In this document: positions 5,684-8,324 of the stretch, one piece after another
Numbering within the stretch: position 1 is the stretch's first letter
Layout of the letters: each line of letters begins with the position of its first letter
Origin: Betaproteobacteria bacterium TMED156
GTDB lineage: Bacteria; Pseudomonadota; Gammaproteobacteria; Burkholderiales; Burkholderiaceae_A
DNA length: 8,324 nucleotides
Direction of reading: 5' to 3'
Assembly: GCA_002171155.1 (NCBI GenBank)
Contig: NHHF01000112.1
Location: 2,583-10,906, forward strand
Made by a program: the position numbers and the translations under genes
Notes under the pieces: generated by a model
What the model was told of the DNA's origin: nothing
The model's input: the letters and a program-made list of their open reading frames with translations, nothing else
Databases searched by the model: none

Positions 5684-5710
5684 ATTTATTAGAAAATACA
5701 TTAAATGATG

Positions 5711-5716
5711 TATGAT
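5711..5716 (+). promoter_or_regulatory. Possible -10 element before the symporter operon
   Basis: TATGAT (five of six bases of TATAAT) lies in the 63-base gap before the DUF4212 gene, 30 bases upstream of its ATG. No good -35 is visible at 16-18 bases, so it is only a candidate. If used, the transcript leader would carry the inverted repeat at 5719-5740. Confidence 0.3.
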
Positions 5717-5718
5717 AA

Positions 5719-5740
5719 GTTTTCGTAGTTACTACAAAAC
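5719..5740. repeat. Inverted repeat just upstream of the DUF4212 start
   Basis: GTTTT-C-GTAGT-T-ACTAC-AAAAC: two ten-base arms around a central T, broken only by one extra C in the left arm. The core GTAGTTACTAC is a perfect odd palindrome. It ends six bases before the ATG at 5747. It could be an operator for a dimeric regulator or, as RNA, a hairpin (GTAG/CTAC plus GTTTT/AAAAC with a bulged C) next to the start codon. Confidence 0.4.
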
Positions 5741-5746
5741 ATATTT

Positions 5747-6007
5747 ATGAAAATTACAAAATATCACAAAAGATATTGGTCAAAATTAAAGTTCACAACA
5801 ATTACTTTACTTGTGATTTGGTTTTTTGTGACCTTTGTAGCTAGTTTTTTCGCAAAAGAACTTACTTTTAATTTTTTTGGATGGCCTTTTTCCTTCTGGC
5901 TTGGTGCTCAAGGGTCTCTTTTTGTTTACTTGATTATCGTATGGTATTACGCATTTTCTATAAATAAATTGGACGACGAATTTGAAAAGAACATGAAGAA
6001 TGAGTAG
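5747..6007 (+). CDS. DUF4212 protein, small subunit of a sodium:solute symporter
   Basis: An 86-residue membrane protein of the family that sits beside large SSS transporters (the small-subunit family paired with VC_2705-like symporters). The family start is visible as ITKYHKRYWSKLKF (3-16). Two transmembrane helices follow: about 17-36 (TTITLLVIWFFVTFVASFFA) and 48-69 (PFSFWLGAQGSLFVYLIIVW onward), joined by a loop with FNFFGWPFSFWLGAQG (41-56). The tail is acidic (LDDEFEKN, 75-82). The length is typical. The gene overlaps the large subunit by eight bases, implying coupled, roughly matched synthesis. No Shine-Dalgarno site is visible, and an inverted repeat precedes the start. The partner relation is established for the family; the substrate is not known from sequence. 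Confidence 0.92.
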   Translation: MKITKYHKRYWSKLKFTTITLLVIWFFVTFVASFFAKELTFNFFGWPFSFWLGAQGSLFVYLIIVWYYAFSINKLDDEFEKNMKNE

Positions 6008-8009
6008 TTTTTTTGAAAAGAACTCATCACAAAAAGAATTTAATACTAGCCTAAAAAAAGTATATTTTTTTTACACCATTGGTTTTATAGTATTTTGCTC
6101 ATTTTTGGCTATTGCTGAGCAACTTGGACTACCTCAAGAAGCTATTGGTTATATCTTTTTGTTTGCTACCATTACTCTCTATGCTGGTATAGGCGTAATG
6201 AGTAGGACAAATGATCCTGATAATTACTATGTTGCTGGTAGGAGAGTTCCAGCTATGTTTAATGGAATGGCAACTGGCGCAGATTGGATGTCAGCTGCAT
6301 CTTTCATTGGTTTAGCAGGAGGTCTATATTTAGACGGATATAGAGGTTTAGCCTTTGTTATGGGGTGGACAGGGGGTTACGTTTTAGTAGCACTGCTTCT
6401 TGCTCCTTTTCTTCGAAGATTTGGGCAGTACACAATTCCAGACTTCCTTGGGGCTAGATATGGAAATAATTTACCTAGACTAATAGGAATTGGAATTGCT
6501 GTTCTATGTTCCTTCACTTATGTAGTGGCTCAAATTAAGGGTGTTGGCTTGATCACCACAAGACTTAGTGGAGTAAGTTTTGAAGTTGGTGTTTTTCTCG
6601 GTTTGGCGGGTATTTTAGTATGTTCTTTTTTAGGTGGAATGAGAGCTGTAACTTGGACACAAGTGTCTCAATATATTATTTTGATAATTGCATACATGAT
6701 TCCCGTTGTTTGGCTGTCAATTCAACAAACAAATTCTCCCATTCCACAAATGGTTTACGGACAACAACTTCAAAAAATAACAGAAATTGAAATACAAATA
6801 ATTGATGATCCAAGTGAAAATGAGGTAAGGTCAATAGTCTCGGACGCGAAGAAAAAACTCCTTAACCCATCTGAATCATATAAATCTGTAGTTGAATCCT
6901 CTGGAGATTCCCCACCAGAATATCTATTAAATCAAGAAACTTACACGAAACATTTAAAATCAATTTCAACAGGAAATACTGACCCTCCTCTACCACACGC
7001 AGAACCTTTTCCTGGTTCTGATGAAGACAGCCAATGGGTTTCAAAAAAAAATTTTTTAGCATTATTGTTTTGTTTAAGTCTTGGAACCGCCTCTTTGCCT
7101 CATATTTTGATGAGATATTACACTACACCGTCTGTTAAAGAAGCAAGATCTTCTGTTACTTGGTCACTCTTATTTATTCTTCTACTTTATTTCACTGCTC
7201 CTGCACTGGCAGTGTTAGTAAAATTTGTAATTTATAATGATGTGGTCGGAATAAGTTACGCATCAATACCGGATTGGGTACAAAAATGGAATTCTATAGA
7301 TTCAAGTCTTTTGTCCATAACAGATATCAATCGAGATAACATAATTCAACTTGCTGAAATTAAAATTCATAAAGACATTGTTGTTTTAGCCACACCTGAA
7401 ATAGCTGGTTTACCCTTTGTAATCACTGGAATGGTTGCGGCTGGAGGACTTGCTGCTGCTCTATCAACATCTGATGGCCTACTTTTGGCTATGGCAAATT
7501 CTTTATCACATGATCTTTACTACAAAATGATTGATCCATCGGCAACAGTAAATAGAAGAGTTGCTATTTCTAAAACTGTTTTACTTTTTGTTGCAGTCGG
7601 TGCAGCGCTTGTTGCACAACAAAATCCTGCAGATATTCTTTTTCTAGTTGCTGCGGCATTTTCCTTTGCTGCCGCTGGGTTTTTCCCAGCTTTGATTTTA
7701 GGTATCTTTTGGCAAAGAACTACAGGCCTTGCAGCTTCTTTAGGAATGCTAGCTGGAATTTCCACTACTTTTTTTTACATGTGCAACACACAAGTTTGGT
7801 TAAGAGAAATTTTCTATGGAATACCAAAAGATTTTCCAGTTGAAAACAAATGGTGGGATATTGACGCTATTTCAGCGGGGATTTTTGGAGTACCTGTGGG
7901 ATTTGTAGTTATTATTATAATTTCTTTACTTACCAAAGCTCCCGATAAAGGTGTAAAAAATTTGATCCAGTCAATTAGGTACCCAGATCTAAAAAGCGAA
8001 GCAAGTTAA
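6000..8009 (+). CDS. Sodium:solute symporter, large subunit (acetate/cation symporter-like)
   Basis: An inner-membrane secondary transporter of the SSS family (LeuT fold, usually 13 helices) that uses the Na+ gradient to import an organic anion, perhaps acetate or another small carboxylate. Conserved stretches are the DPDNYYVAGRRVP motif (72-84), ATGADWMSAASFIGLAG (91-107), the TIPDFLGARYG segment (145-155), and ALSTSDGLLLAMANSLSHD (487-505), where S489/T490 align with the Na+-binding S340/T341 of PutP (inference). At 669 residues it is longer than ActP (about 550). Extra length comes from a hydrophilic insertion at about 245-348 and a second loop at about 415-465, which carries an EF-hand-like motif (442-453). 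This long form matches the VC_2705-like, DUF4212-paired subfamily. The start overlaps the small-subunit gene by eight bases, with a short GAAGA just before it. Often annotated actP, but the substrate is unproven. Confidence 0.93.
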   Translation: MSSFFEKNSSQKEFNTSLKKVYFFYTIGFIVFCSFLAIAEQLGLPQEAIGYIFLFATITLYAGIGVMSRTNDPDNYYVAGRRVPAMFNGMATGADWMSAASFIGLAGGLYLDGYRGLAFVMGWTGGYVLVALLLAPFLRRFGQYTIPDFLGARYGNNLPRLIGIGIAVLCSFTYVVAQIKGVGLITTRLSGVSFEVGVFLGLAGILVCSFLGGMRAVTWTQVSQYIILIIAYMIPVVWLSIQQTNSPIPQMVYGQQLQKITEIEIQIIDDPSENEVRSIVSDAKKKLLNPSESYKSVVESSGDSPPEYLLNQETYTKHLKSISTGNTDPPLPHAEPFPGSDEDSQWVSKKNFLALLFCLSLGTASLPHILMRYYTTPSVKEARSSVTWSLLFILLLYFTAPALAVLVKFVIYNDVVGISYASIPDWVQKWNSIDSSLLSITDINRDNIIQLAEIKIHKDIVVLATPEIAGLPFVITGMVAAGGLAAALSTSDGLLLAMANSLSHDLYYKMIDPSATVNRRVAISKTVLLFVAVGAALVAQQNPADILFLVAAAFSFAAAGFFPALILGIFWQRTTGLAASLGMLAGISTTFFYMCNTQVWLREIFYGIPKDFPVENKWWDIDAISAGIFGVPVGFVVIIIISLLTKAPDKGVKNLIQSIRYPDLKSEAS

Positions 8010-8039
8010 TATAGTCCTTTCGATTTGTTGTTACTACTT

Positions 8040-8324
8040 TCAAGATTGTTTTTTCTGATCATTAATTTTTGTTGATTCAAGGTTTTTCAAAACAGTTTGT
8101 ACTTTTTTAAGTTTTTCGGCTGCTTCTGGTGTCATGGATGATAATGCTTGATTTGCTTGTTCAAAAAAGCTGTTGTCGACCTTAGTTTCATTTTCGTTTA
8201 AATTTGACGATACAGCTTCTGATAAAGCTGCAGTAAAACTAGCACCAACTGACTCGGGTAAATTTGCAGTCTTTTCCTCCTTTTCAGAAATAGACTGTTT
8301 ATATTTACTACTCAATTCATCAAT
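8040..8324 (-). CDS. Unrecognised protein, C-terminal part (5' end beyond window)
   Basis: The frame is open to the right edge: before the TTG at 8315 the codons ATT GAT GAA continue it, so the gene probably starts outside and about 95 residues are seen. The sequence is hydrophilic and helical, rich in Ala, Ser, Glu and Lys, with AALSEAVSSNLNENE and FFEQANQALSSMTPEAAEKL as its main stretches, and a Lys/Gln-rich end (NDQKKQS). No membrane segment or catalytic motif is visible. The amphipathic helices and low complexity could suit a structural or granule-associated protein, but I do not recognise it. It converges on the symporter gene with 30 bases between the stops and no clear terminator hairpin. 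Confidence 0.6.
   Translation of the reverse strand: MDELSSKYKQSISEKEEKTANLPESVGASFTAALSEAVSSNLNENETKVDNSFFEQANQALSSMTPEAAEKLKKVQTVLKNLESTKINDQKKQS

Noticed and set aside
8010..8039. Gap between convergent symporter and right-edge gene, searched for a terminator
   Set aside because: No hairpin with G/C pairs or T-run found in either direction.
1..8324. CRISPR arrays, insertion sequences, transposase or integrase remnants
   Set aside because: No regularly spaced direct repeats, no terminal inverted repeats flanking a gene, and no such protein motifs were seen.

Overview
The window is AT-rich (about two thirds A+T by eye) and carries proteobacterial genes. The best guess is a small-genome, autotrophic or mixotrophic betaproteobacterium (Burkholderiales-like). 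Reasons are the phosphoribulokinase of the ~290-residue proteobacterial type, the aldolase and class I fructose-bisphosphatase beside it, the two-subunit DUF4212/sodium-solute symporter with an EF-hand-like loop of a kind I recall from Burkholderiales, and an almost perfect CTGT-N8-ACAG LexA box as in beta- and gammaproteobacteria. A gammaproteobacterium is not excluded.

Layout. Positions 1-2290 (minus strand) hold a Calvin-cycle run read right to left: fructose-1,6-bisphosphatase, phosphoribulokinase, and the first 84 codons of class II fructose-bisphosphate aldolase, which runs off the left edge. Together they cover formation and dephosphorylation of fructose-1,6-bisphosphate and regeneration of ribulose-1,5-bisphosphate. 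RuBisCO itself is not in the window. Positions 2460-4155 (plus strand) hold a tight run of a DUF442 phosphatase-like protein, an unrecognised protein with a Tat-like N-terminus, and a beta-hydroxyacid dehydrogenase, probably one transcription unit.

Positions 4175-4593 (minus strand) are the most unusual part: two tiny unrecognised genes (68 and 51 aa) behind a textbook SOS promoter. A -35 element, a 17-bp spacer filled by a LexA box with one difference from the E. coli-type consensus, and a perfect TATAAT lie so close to the first ATG that the mRNA should be leaderless or nearly so. A tRNA-Leu(UAA) gene lies just upstream on the same strand (4694-4778).

Positions 4806-8009 (plus strand) hold a small two-helix membrane protein, a TPR protein, and the two-gene sodium:solute symporter (small DUF4212 subunit overlapping the large 13-helix-type subunit by 8 bp). 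A small inverted repeat sits just before the symporter operon. The last gene (8040-8324, minus strand) is an unrecognised protein that enters from beyond the right edge.

Most starts lack a recognisable Shine-Dalgarno sequence. The clear exception is the aldolase gene. All family calls rest on reading the translated sequence; no database search was possible.
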